The notes beneath the pieces were generated by a model. That model worked only from the letters and a program-made list of their open reading frames with translations, had not been told where the DNA came from and made no database searches. This document shows, one piece after another, positions 55,189 to 63,671 of a stretch of DNA of 64,000 nucleotides (positions are counted from its first letter, which is position 1; each line of letters starts with the position of its first letter). A program made the position numbers and the translations under genes. The stretch spans positions 1 to 64,000 of the forward strand of contig CALLZY010000260.1 in the NCBI GenBank assembly GCA_937858715.1, in the 5' to 3' direction. The DNA is from an uncultured Chitinophagaceae bacterium (GTDB taxonomy: Bacteria > Bacteroidota > Bacteroidia > Chitinophagales > Chitinophagaceae).

Positions 55189-55275
55189 TGAAAATTGATT
55201 GCGGTAACAAATAAATTAACGCAAGCAAGCCTTTAAAGGTAAGACAAATGCTGAACCGAAAAATTGAAACTGATG

Positions 55276-55713
55276 CTAATGATTGGCAATATCCCTTTCC
55301 CATAGCAGTTTCTTTCCGAAGCCAAGAGAGTTATCAGTAAACTTAATTCTGTTTAACCTGATTGACCATATATCACCTGGCATGGCCAATGTCATAGGGT
55401 GTTTTTTATGATAATGCGAAGAGGCATTTTTTGCTTCAGGATGTTTGGGTCCCAATACTTCTCCCTCAAACTGTATTCCCTTTATTGCCAGAAAGTTCAG
55501 TTTATCGGGTAGTATTGTTCCTGCCGTATTCTGATTCTTATACAGAATTTCCGAATGTTTTGTTTCATCAGAAGATTTGTAATACAGCATCATCCCCTGC
55601 TCATCAAACGAGTAGAAGAAGCTAAAACAATACGGGCTTCCGTCTTCGGCTACACAGCAAAGGTTGCCACAGGTTTGCTTTGAAATAAAATCAGTAATCT
55701 TTTTTTCCATCAT
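55276..55713 (-). CDS. Pyridoxamine 5'-phosphate oxidase-like flavin-fold protein
   Basis: This 145-residue protein has the split-barrel flavin-binding fold (PNPOx-like/general stress): ITDFISKQTCGNLCCVAEDGSPYCFSFFYSFDE (about 5-37), YYKSSDETKHSEIL, and IKGIQFEGEVLG. The reaction is not predictable; related proteins bind FMN, heme or F420. Two ATGs (55713 and 55710) are possible starts. It is 30 bases after the ferredoxin gene, on the same strand, so likely co-transcribed. Confidence 0.75.
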   Translation of the reverse strand: MMEKKITDFISKQTCGNLCCVAEDGSPYCFSFFYSFDEQGMMLYYKSSDETKHSEILYKNQNTAGTILPDKLNFLAIKGIQFEGEVLGPKHPEAKNASSHYHKKHPMTLAMPGDIWSIRLNRIKFTDNSLGFGKKLLWERDIANH

Positions 55714-55743
55714 AGTTTTTATTCCGGAAGATTTCCTTCCTGA

Positions 55744-55965
55744 TTATTGCACCCGAATAATTCTTACAGGACAGGCTTCGGCCACTTCCTGTGATTTCTC
55801 AATTTCAGCATTCGTAATGTCAAGGATGTAAACATCTTTTTTCCCCAATCCTTTTATCAACGTGGCCTTTCCGTCTTTTTTGGACATACGCCACAGTTCC
55901 GGCTGCTGTTCGTAACACACTCCGCAGCCAATACATTTATTGCGATAGTGGATTATTTTATGCAT
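55744..55965 (-). CDS. Small [4Fe-4S] ferredoxin
   Basis: This 73-residue ferredoxin has one cluster: CIGCGVC at residues 11-17 with the fourth Cys in EACPVRII (about 66). There is no second cluster, and the body is acidic and Lys-rich. It overlaps the end of the U32 gene by 8 bases, so the two are translated together and the ferredoxin probably supplies electrons to the U32 protein. Length is short but complete. Confidence 0.85.
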   Translation of the reverse strand: MHKIIHYRNKCIGCGVCYEQQPELWRMSKKDGKATLIKGLGKKDVYILDITNAEIEKSQEVAEACPVRIIRVQ

Positions 55966-57205
55966 TGGCCGCCTCCACTATTTTATACAACTTATCGCTG
56001 GCAGAAACTTTTGTTGCAAATGGAAAAGTAATCTTATCTCCTTTCATCGCTTCAGGGCCATCGATACCATTCACCACCAGTTTTTCAATTCTTTCCTTAT
56101 ACATACCACACTTGGGGCCTGTTACCATCAGCGTATCACCAATTTTCAAACTGCCTGACTCCAGTATAAACTCGCCAATACCAATTTTGGGATAGTACTT
56201 ATTGCCTTTGCCAATATAAATTTTCTTTTCCGTAGCGGCAGAACCGGGTTGCGGAGTCCACTCACCCAATTTCCTGCCCAGATAATATCCTTCCCAGAAA
56301 CCACGGTTATACACTTTCTCCATTTCCTTTTTCCATGCATCTGTCTTTTCTTTTGAAAAAGTTTTTTCGTACACCGCATTTCTTGCTTCGCGGTAACAAT
56401 CTGTAACCACCTGCACATATTCGGCCCCTTTTGTCCTGCCTTCAATTTTCAACACATCCACACCACTGGCTATTACCTGGTCGAGAATATCAATCGTACA
56501 CAAATCCTTTGGGGACATGATGTATTCGTTATCGATCATCAGTTGTTCACCGGTTTCTGCATCAGTAACAATATAAGGCCGGCGGCAATTCTGTACACAG
56601 GCTCCACGATTAGCCGAAGCATTTTGAGTGTGAAGGCTCATATAGCATTTACCTGATACAGCCATACACAAAGCTCCATGTACAAATATTTCAATCTTTA
56701 CCAGTTCTCCTGACGGCCCTTTTATTTCTTTTCTTTTTATTTCTTTGGTAATATGCTCAACCTGTTTCAGTGTAAGCTCCCTCGCCAGTACTATTACATC
56801 CGCAAAGCGGGAAAAGAATTGTACCGACTCGATATTGCTCACATTAGCCTGCGTGGAAATATGCAGCGGAATACCCAACTGATTGCAATATTCAAACACT
56901 GAAAAGTCGGAAGCAATAACTGCATCAACGCCCTGTTTCTTAACCTCCTTCAGGATGGTTTTCAGCAATTGCATATCATGTTCATACATTACTGTGTTCA
57001 GTGTAATGTATGACTTCAGACCATTTGCTTTGCAAATGCTGCTGATTTCTTTAATGTCTTCTATTGAAAATGTTCCGGCAGAACGGGTACGCATATTCAA
57101 CTGCTCCACGCCGAAATAAATAGAATCTGCCCCTGCATTAATGGCGGCCTGTAAACTGTCGAAAGAACCTGCCGGGGCCAGTACTTCTGCCTGTTTCTGT
57201 TTCAT
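55958..57205 (-). CDS. U32 family protein, probable TrhP-like tRNA uridine hydroxylation protein
   Basis: This 415-residue protein is annotated as a U32 peptidase in databases, but better studied members act in RNA or ubiquinone hydroxylation. It begins EVLAPAGSFDSLQAAINAGADSIYFGVEQLNMR (barrel start) and has four Cys for an Fe-S cluster: GALCMAVSGKCYMS and NRGACVQNCRRPY (about residues 165-200). The closest known functional group is TrhP/RlhA/UbiU. The E. coli TrhP acts with a small ferredoxin (YfhL), and a ferredoxin gene overlaps this gene by 8 bases. The target RNA is inferred only. Confidence 0.82.
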   Translation of the reverse strand: MKQKQAEVLAPAGSFDSLQAAINAGADSIYFGVEQLNMRTRSAGTFSIEDIKEISSICKANGLKSYITLNTVMYEHDMQLLKTILKEVKKQGVDAVIASDFSVFEYCNQLGIPLHISTQANVSNIESVQFFSRFADVIVLARELTLKQVEHITKEIKRKEIKGPSGELVKIEIFVHGALCMAVSGKCYMSLHTQNASANRGACVQNCRRPYIVTDAETGEQLMIDNEYIMSPKDLCTIDILDQVIASGVDVLKIEGRTKGAEYVQVVTDCYREARNAVYEKTFSKEKTDAWKKEMEKVYNRGFWEGYYLGRKLGEWTPQPGSAATEKKIYIGKGNKYYPKIGIGEFILESGSLKIGDTLMVTGPKCGMYKERIEKLVVNGIDGPEAMKGDKITFPFATKVSASDKLYKIVEAANA

Positions 57206-57214
57206 CCGGCAAAT

Positions 57215-58204
57215 TTACTTCACTCCCTCCAGTATTTTGATATAATTAGACCTTTCAAATGCAGTAGGATCAGAAATATTCTGCTGGCTCATGCTTCCCC
57301 TGAAAGCTTCCACACTGTCGTAGCCCATCATATACATCCAATCCTGCAGTTCCTTATTCATTGTTTTTAAATAAGGTATGCCATTTTTGTATAAAGAAGA
57401 AGCTGTCATCACCACATCGGCTCCTGCCAGCAAATATTTTACCACTTCAACTGCACTTTGCACACCAGTAGTTGCAGCCAACGAAAGTTTTACTTTTCCG
57501 TACAATAAGGCAATCCACATCAACGGCAACCGGATTTCGGTTGATTCGCTGTAATGCAAATCGGTCTTTACTACCAGTTCGTTAATATCAAAATCAGGCT
57601 GATAGAACCTGTTAAATAAAACCAAACCATCTGCACCGGAGTTTTTCATCCTCAGGGCCATATTACCAATAGCACTGAAATAGGGATTAAGTTTTACTGC
57701 TACCGGAATTTTTACAGACTGTTTGATAGCCTCAATAATATTCAGATAACGGTGTTCCACTTCTGAGGAAGACATGCCAATATCACCGGGAATGAAGAAA
57801 ATGTTTACTTCCAGGGCATCAGCACCAGCCTGTTCAATCCATTTTGAATAATCAATCCAGCCTTCTGTTGTAATCCCGTTTAAACTGCCAATGATGGGAA
57901 TTTTTGTTTTCTCCTTCGCCTTGCGGATATTTTCCAGGTACTCGTCCACCCCTACATTAAAATCATCAATACCGGGAAAATAATCCAGCGCCTCGGGGAA
58001 TGCATAGCTTGTTTCGGCTATTACTCCTTTCAATTTCTCTTCTTCCATCCGTATCTGCTCTTCGAATAAAGAAGACATAACTACAGCGCCGACACCATTA
58101 TCTTCCATCTTTACAATGTTTTCAACATTTTCAGATAATGAGCAGGATGAAACAATGATGGGGGAGTTTAAGCTAAGCCCCATGTAAGTGGAATGCAGTT
58201 TCAT
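57215..58204 (-). CDS. Dihydroorotate dehydrogenase-like flavoprotein (PFOR-associated)
   Basis: This 329-residue FMN TIM barrel is in the DHODH/dihydropyrimidine dehydrogenase family. It has SPIIVSSCSLSENVENIVKMEDNGVGAVVMSS (about 12-43), IPVAVKLNPYFSAIGNMALRMKNSGADGLVLFNRF, and a phosphate-binding end GVQSAVEVVKYLLAGADVVMTASSLYKNG. The usual partner Fe-S domain is missing. It lies directly downstream of nifJ, as in cyanobacteria and many anaerobes, so a true pyrimidine role is unlikely; function is not established. The ATG at 58204 is used; the longer frame to 58249 would cover the stem-loop at 58224. Confidence 0.85.
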   Translation of the reverse strand: MKLHSTYMGLSLNSPIIVSSCSLSENVENIVKMEDNGVGAVVMSSLFEEQIRMEEEKLKGVIAETSYAFPEALDYFPGIDDFNVGVDEYLENIRKAKEKTKIPIIGSLNGITTEGWIDYSKWIEQAGADALEVNIFFIPGDIGMSSSEVEHRYLNIIEAIKQSVKIPVAVKLNPYFSAIGNMALRMKNSGADGLVLFNRFYQPDFDINELVVKTDLHYSESTEIRLPLMWIALLYGKVKLSLAATTGVQSAVEVVKYLLAGADVVMTASSLYKNGIPYLKTMNKELQDWMYMMGYDSVEAFRGSMSQQNISDPTAFERSNYIKILEGVK

Positions 58205-58223
58205 AAATGTATGTTTTAGAAAA

Positions 58224-58251
58224 GAATGGCAACCCGTTCTGGTTGCCATTC
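58224..58251 (-). terminator. Intercistronic stem-loop between nifJ and the DHODH-like gene
   Basis: A perfect 11-bp stem (GAATGGCAACC / GGTTGCCATTC) with a 6-base loop. On the minus strand it is followed by TTTTCT, a weak T-tract. It lies 9 bases after the nifJ stop and can reduce downstream expression or protect the nifJ message. Confidence 0.65.
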
Positions 58252-58259
58252 CTATATTG

Positions 58260-61200
58260 TTAACCTACAGGTACAAAGTCGCTTGCTTTCTTAGTTGCCA
58301 GTTCTTCATAGTTTTTCCATTTCAGGTTTACCATTTCCTGCGCCAGCGTCATCAGACGTTCTGCTTCGGTTGGATTCGTCATGGTAAGCACTTTATAACG
58401 TAATTCGTTATAAGTGTAATCCTTCAAAGGAATGCTTGGTCTAGTAGAGTCAAGTACAAACGGATTCTGATTTTTCTTCCTCAGTATCGGGTTATACCGG
58501 AGCAATGGCCAGTGACCGCTCTGTACAGCTTTCTGCTGTTGGTTCAACCCATCTTTCAGGTCGTAACCGTGAGCAATACAATGGCTGTAAGCCAGAATCA
58601 GTGATGGTCCGTCGTATGCCTCAGCTTCACGCATTGCCAGCAATGCCTGTTGTGGGTTAGAACCAAAGGCTACTCTTGCTACATAAACGTTACCATACGA
58701 TATTGCCTGCATTGCCAAATCTTTCTTACCTACAGTTTTACCACCTGCGGCAAATTTTGCAGTAGCTGCTGTTGGCGTTGATTTAGAAGACTGACCACCT
58801 GTGTTTGAATACACTTCGGTATCCAGCACCAGAACGTTTACATTTCTTCCGCTGGCAAGGGCATGGTCAAGACCACCATAACCAATGTCATAAGCCCAAC
58901 CGTCACCACCTATTAGCCATACACTGCGGCGAACCAATTGGTCAGCTACAGAAAGCAGATGTGCTGCAGCAGGAGTATTCATTCCTTGCAATTTTGCTTT
59001 CAAATCTTCCACCCTGTTTCTTTGTTCTACCAGTTCAGATTCAACTTCCTGTTTTGCTTCAACTATTGCTTTTACATACTCTTCGCCAAGTTCATCTTTC
59101 AGTTGGTTGAGCAGGTTTACTGCAACATCTAACTGTTTGTCTGCAGTGATGCGCATACCCAGTCCAAACTCAGCATTATCTTCAAACAGTGAGTTGCTCC
59201 ATGCTGGTCCACGGCCATCCTTATTTACTGCCCAAGGTGTTGTAGGCAGGTTACCACCATAAATAGATGAACAACCTGTTGCATTTGCAATCAGCAGCCT
59301 GTCACCAAACAACTGTGAAAGGAGTTTCAGGTATGGCGTTTCACCACAACCGGCACAGGCACCTGAGAATTCAAACAGTGGTTCCAGGAATTGTGCACCG
59401 TGTACAGTTGAGAAATCAATCTTAGAACGGTCGTTCCATGGAATGTTTTCGAAGAACTCAATATTCTTTTGTTCTGATTTAAGAATGGGCTCTTTGTCAC
59501 CCAGGTTAATTGCTTTTTTCTTGCTATTTGCAGTATCAGTAACCGGGCAAGCTTCCACACAAAGGTTACAACCTGTACAGTCTTCTAAATAAACAGACAG
59601 GGTATATTTTGTTTCAGGAAAACCTCTTGCATTGATTTGTGCTGATTTGAAGTCGGCTGGTGCATTTTTCAGATAGCTTTCATGATAGAATTTAGCCCTG
59701 ATTACACTATGAGGACAAACATAAGCACAGTTACCGCACTGAATACACATATCAGGTTCCCAGATGGGCACCAGGTCAGAAATATTTCTCTTTTCCCATT
59801 GTGTGGTTCCGCTTGGGTATGTGCCGTCCACAGTCATCTTACTTACAGGAATATTATCACCGTGACCGGCCATCATCATTGCTGTAACATCTTTTACAAA
59901 CTCAGGTGCTTTATCAGAAACAGTGAGTAAATCAACTTCTTTTGAAGTAACTGTTTTCGGATAATCCACTTCGTACAGGTGCTCCAGTGTGGCATCAACA
60001 GCTTTAAAGTTCTGCTCGATAACTTTAGGACCTTTTTTGAAATATGTTTTTTCGATTGCTTTCTTAATTTGCTTGATGGCATCATCTTTCGGAAGAACTC
60101 CTGACAACGCAAAATAACAGGTCTGCATGATGGTGTTGATGCGGCCGCTCATACCGGTTTCCCTAGCAACGGTTGTGGCATCAATTACATATAGTTTGAT
60201 ATTCTTTTCAATCAGCAGTTTTTGCACCTGTCCGGGCAGTTTGCTCCAAACTTCATTTTTATCGTATGGACTGTTGAGCAGGAAGGTGGCACCATTGCTG
60301 GCAAACTCCAGCATTTCCACTTTCTCAACAAAGTTGAACTGGTGACAGGCAACAAAGTCGGCTTTTGAAATCAGGTACGGAGCCCTGATTGGCTTAGGAC
60401 CGAAACGCAGGTGAGATACTGTTCTTGCACCTGATTTTTTCGAGTCATAAACAAAGTAACCCTGTGCAAACAAATCAGTATTCTCTCCAATGATCTTAAT
60501 GGTGTTTTTGTTGGCACCTACTGTACCATCCGCACCAAGGCCAAAGAACAAACCTTGTCTCCATTCGCTTTCATCTAATTTATACTCTGGGTCGTACTCA
60601 AGACTTGTAAAGGTTACATCATCATTAATACCAACGGTGAAGCCATTTTTCGGCTGAGGTTTCAGCAGTTCATCATAAACAGCTTTAACCATCGCCGGAG
60701 TCCATTCCTTAGAAGACAAACCATAACGGCCGCCAACAATTCTTGGCAATGCTTTTATTTTACCTTGTTGTAATGCTTCCACTAAAGTGGCCATTACATC
60801 CTGGTACATAGGTTCTCCGGCGGCGCCAATCTCTTTTGTTCTGTCTAAAACTGCAATTGTTTTTACAGTAGCAGGCATCACATCCACAAAATGCTCAATA
60901 GAGAACGGCCTGTATAAACGAACTACTATCACACCTGTTTTTCTTCCGGAGGCATTCAGTGCTTTCACAGTTTCTTCCACTGTTTCGGCACCAGAACCCA
61001 TGATTATAGTAATTTCTTCTGCGTCAGGAGCACCTGTGTATTCAAACAACTGGTATTTTCTGCCAGTCAGTTTTTCGAAATCGGTCATCACACCGGCCAT
61101 AATGCCAGGCATGGCATTGTAGAAAGTGTTCACTGTTTCCCTTCCCTGGAAATACACATCAGGATTCTGAGCTGTACCGCGGATGAAAGGGTTATCAGGG

Positions 61201-61832
61201 CTCAAACCTCTTTTGCGGTGGGCAATTACCAGTTCATCAGAAACCATTTCTTTGATTTGCTCATCACTCAGCAGTTCCAGTTTGTTTACTTCATGTGATG
61301 TGCGGAAGCCATCAAAGAAGTGCAGCACGGGAATCCTTGATTTCAATGAAGCTACTTGTGAGATTAATGCAAAGTCGTGGGCTTCTTGCACACTGTTAGA
61401 GCTCAGCATAGCGAAACCAGTTGTTCTTGCAGCCATCACATCCTGGTGGTCGCCAAAGATGGACAAACCTTGCGCAGCCAATGCACGGGCAGCCACATGG
61501 AAAACGGCAGGCGTTAATTCACCGGCAATTTTATACATATTGGGCAGCATGAGCATCAAACCCTGCGAAGCAGTAAATGTGGTGGTTAATGCACCAGTTT
61601 GGAGAGCACCGTGTACTGTACCGGCAGCTCCGCCTTCACTTTGCATTTCTATTACATCGGGAGTATTGCCCCAGATGTTTTTTATTCCTTTTGCGGCCCA
61701 TTCATCGGCCAGTTCGGCCATGTTTGATGAAGGGGTAATAGGATAGATGGCACAAACTTCGTTCACCCGGTAGGCCACATAAGCGGCCGCTTCGTTTCCA
61801 TCTATCGTTGCGACTAATTTATTTTTTGACAT
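58260..61832 (-). CDS. nifJ: Pyruvate:ferredoxin (flavodoxin) oxidoreductase
   Basis: This 1,190-residue single-chain enzyme oxidises pyruvate and CoA to acetyl-CoA, CO2 and two reduced ferredoxins. Domain order: TPP PYR domain (CAIYPITPSSNMAELADEWA, about 28-48), transketolase-C-like and CoA domain, gamma domain, a linker, a two-cluster ferredoxin domain (CIQCGNCAYVCP and CTGCNLCVEACP, about 690-760), and the C-terminal TPP domain with the extra cluster (CAGCGETPYLKLL, ATGCSS) and GDGWAYDIGYGGLDH. All cluster Cys and the TPP glycine-rich motif are intact. The ATG at 61832 is preferred over a GTG one codon earlier. It is 6 bases after the flavoprotein gene. Confidence 0.96.
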   Translation of the reverse strand: MSKNKLVATIDGNEAAAYVAYRVNEVCAIYPITPSSNMAELADEWAAKGIKNIWGNTPDVIEMQSEGGAAGTVHGALQTGALTTTFTASQGLMLMLPNMYKIAGELTPAVFHVAARALAAQGLSIFGDHQDVMAARTTGFAMLSSNSVQEAHDFALISQVASLKSRIPVLHFFDGFRTSHEVNKLELLSDEQIKEMVSDELVIAHRKRGLSPDNPFIRGTAQNPDVYFQGRETVNTFYNAMPGIMAGVMTDFEKLTGRKYQLFEYTGAPDAEEITIIMGSGAETVEETVKALNASGRKTGVIVVRLYRPFSIEHFVDVMPATVKTIAVLDRTKEIGAAGEPMYQDVMATLVEALQQGKIKALPRIVGGRYGLSSKEWTPAMVKAVYDELLKPQPKNGFTVGINDDVTFTSLEYDPEYKLDESEWRQGLFFGLGADGTVGANKNTIKIIGENTDLFAQGYFVYDSKKSGARTVSHLRFGPKPIRAPYLISKADFVACHQFNFVEKVEMLEFASNGATFLLNSPYDKNEVWSKLPGQVQKLLIEKNIKLYVIDATTVARETGMSGRINTIMQTCYFALSGVLPKDDAIKQIKKAIEKTYFKKGPKVIEQNFKAVDATLEHLYEVDYPKTVTSKEVDLLTVSDKAPEFVKDVTAMMMAGHGDNIPVSKMTVDGTYPSGTTQWEKRNISDLVPIWEPDMCIQCGNCAYVCPHSVIRAKFYHESYLKNAPADFKSAQINARGFPETKYTLSVYLEDCTGCNLCVEACPVTDTANSKKKAINLGDKEPILKSEQKNIEFFENIPWNDRSKIDFSTVHGAQFLEPLFEFSGACAGCGETPYLKLLSQLFGDRLLIANATGCSSIYGGNLPTTPWAVNKDGRGPAWSNSLFEDNAEFGLGMRITADKQLDVAVNLLNQLKDELGEEYVKAIVEAKQEVESELVEQRNRVEDLKAKLQGMNTPAAAHLLSVADQLVRRSVWLIGGDGWAYDIGYGGLDHALASGRNVNVLVLDTEVYSNTGGQSSKSTPTAATAKFAAGGKTVGKKDLAMQAISYGNVYVARVAFGSNPQQALLAMREAEAYDGPSLILAYSHCIAHGYDLKDGLNQQQKAVQSGHWPLLRYNPILRKKNQNPFVLDSTRPSIPLKDYTYNELRYKVLTMTNPTEAERLMTLAQEMVNLKWKNYEELATKKASDFVPVG

Positions 61833-61838
61833 CACAGA

Positions 61839-63464
61839 TTAATTAACAGGTTCAGGAATCATTTCAATTGCATGGCAGGGGCATTGTTCATAACACACCG
61901 CACAACCTGTGCAGGCATCGTAGTTGAACTTATACCTGTTGCCTTTGCCTAATTTAATAATGGCATTTTCCGGGCAAGCACCGTAGCAACCATCACACTC
62001 AAAGCAGTTGCCGCAGCTTAAGCAGCGTTGTGCTTCAAATTTTGCTTCGGGTTCGCCAAGACCAGCCACTATTTCGTCGAAACTCTTAACGGCCACTTCA
62101 GGAGCCAGTTTGTTTTGTTCCTTCTGCGGAGCTTCGGTTTTATACCACATGTGCAGTTTGCGGTAACTGGCCGTTGCCGGTTTAGCCGGTTTTTGATAAG
62201 GCTCAGTCAAAAAGCCATTAATGTATTTAGCAGCTTTTTTACCATGACCGATTGCAATGGTAGAACTCCTGTTTTCGCCGGGCAGCATATCACCACCAGC
62301 AAAAATTCCGGACTCACCGGTCATACGCTGTGCATCAATTACCACAGTGCCGTCATCATTTATCTTAATGTTAGCAGCAGAACGGAGGAAGCCTGTGTCT
62401 GACTCCTGCTTGTAAGCGTTAATCACCACATCAGCATCAACGGTTTCAAATTCGCCGGTGCCAATTGCTTTACCTTTCTCCACTTTCATCTTCTCCAGCG
62501 TAATCTTGTTCTTTTCAATTTTGCTGATGCTCCTGTACAACTGAACATCCACACCTTCTGCCAGTGCATCTTCTGTTTCATAGTCGTAAGCAGGCATCAT
62601 TTTCTTATCGCCGGGATAATAAACAGCTACTTCTGAACCGAAACGCTTAATCATTCTTGACAGGTACAGCGCCAGCTTGCCACCGCCATATACCACAATT
62701 TTCTTCTTTATATATGGAGAAGAATTTGATTTAACCTCGTTGAAGAAAGAAAAAGCATCTTTAATTAAAACAGAACTGTCATGCTGGAAACCTTCATCGT
62801 GGATAACCTGGGCACCTACTGACAGGTAAACAGCATCAAAGTTTCCGGCTTTTTTCTCACTCATTACGTCCTGCACTTTATAGTTCAGGCGCAGCTTGAT
62901 ACCCATATTTAATATACGGGCAACCTCAGCATCCAGAATTTCTTTTGGCAAACGATATTCGGGAACACCAGTCCATAACAAACCACCAGCATGGTTTCCG
63001 GCATCATATACTTCAACCGTATGTCCCATTCTTGCAAGGTGGTATGCTGCAGACAGTCCACCAGGACCAGCACCAATAACCAGCACTTTCTTGCCTGTTG
63101 GTTTAGCATCGTAGCGTACTTCCCATTTCTGGTTGATAGCTTCGTCGCCAATATACCTTTCAACGGCATGAATGTTAACAGTTGTGTCAATGTGATTGCG
63201 GTTGCAGCCTGTTTCGCAAGGCTTCACGCAAACCCGTCCCATAATAGCCGGGAAGGGGCAATCTTCCATAATTACCTGGAAAGCATTGAAATAATCGCCG
63301 GCTTGTGCATATGCCAACCATGCCTGAATGTTTTCACCTGCAGGGCAGGCACTGTTACAGGGAGGCATGAAATCCATATACACCGGGCGGCGGAATCTTT
63401 TGGGGCCGGTACCTTCTGCATGTGTTTGAAGGTCAACCGGTTTTGTAATGTCTGTATTCGCCAT
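61839..63464 (-). CDS. GltD-like NAD(P)H flavoprotein with C-terminal two-cluster ferredoxin domain
   Basis: This 541-residue enzyme has an N-terminal Fe-S helical domain (NSACPAGENIQAWLAYAQ with VCVKPCETGCNRN, about residues 36-90), a Rossmann FAD fold (VLVIGAGPGGLSAAYHLARMGH, about 130), a NAD(P)-binding Rossmann fold (VVYGGGKLALYLSR), GIFAGGD, and two C-terminal clusters (CLSCGNCFECDGCYGACP and CTGCAVCYEQCPCH, about 478-530). It belongs to the glutamate synthase small-subunit/PreT/NfnB family. Its place before nifJ makes ferredoxin-NAD(P)H exchange the likely role rather than glutamate synthesis; no gltB-type large subunit is near. The ATG at 63464 is used. Confidence 0.9.
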   Translation of the reverse strand: MANTDITKPVDLQTHAEGTGPKRFRRPVYMDFMPPCNSACPAGENIQAWLAYAQAGDYFNAFQVIMEDCPFPAIMGRVCVKPCETGCNRNHIDTTVNIHAVERYIGDEAINQKWEVRYDAKPTGKKVLVIGAGPGGLSAAYHLARMGHTVEVYDAGNHAGGLLWTGVPEYRLPKEILDAEVARILNMGIKLRLNYKVQDVMSEKKAGNFDAVYLSVGAQVIHDEGFQHDSSVLIKDAFSFFNEVKSNSSPYIKKKIVVYGGGKLALYLSRMIKRFGSEVAVYYPGDKKMMPAYDYETEDALAEGVDVQLYRSISKIEKNKITLEKMKVEKGKAIGTGEFETVDADVVINAYKQESDTGFLRSAANIKINDDGTVVIDAQRMTGESGIFAGGDMLPGENRSSTIAIGHGKKAAKYINGFLTEPYQKPAKPATASYRKLHMWYKTEAPQKEQNKLAPEVAVKSFDEIVAGLGEPEAKFEAQRCLSCGNCFECDGCYGACPENAIIKLGKGNRYKFNYDACTGCAVCYEQCPCHAIEMIPEPVN

Positions 63465-63613
63465 GATGATTGTTTTGCGGGCAGCAAACCTGCCCAAATA
63501 GAGGCTTAAAAAATAAAAGGCCAAAGTAGAACTACCCTCAAAAAAGTCAGGTGACGGAATTCAAGGAAAAAAATGATTCCTGTCATGCCGCAGGATAAAT
63601 TTAAATTAAAGTG

Positions 63614-63647
63614 CACAAAAAAGCCCTGCGATTTTTACACAGGGCTT
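63614..63647 (-). terminator. Intrinsic terminator of glyS
   Basis: An 8-bp stem (AAGCCCTG / CAGGGCTT) with an 11-base loop, followed on the minus strand by TTTTTTG. It lies 25 bases beyond the glycyl-tRNA synthetase stop (63672). Confidence 0.85.
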
Positions 63648-63671
63648 ATGTAATTCAATTACTTGTCTGAA

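Noticed and set aside
57215..58204. Genuine PyrD for pyrimidine synthesis
   Set aside because: The sequence is the nifJ-linked DHODH-like branch and no other pyrimidine gene is close, so the symbol pyrD was not used.
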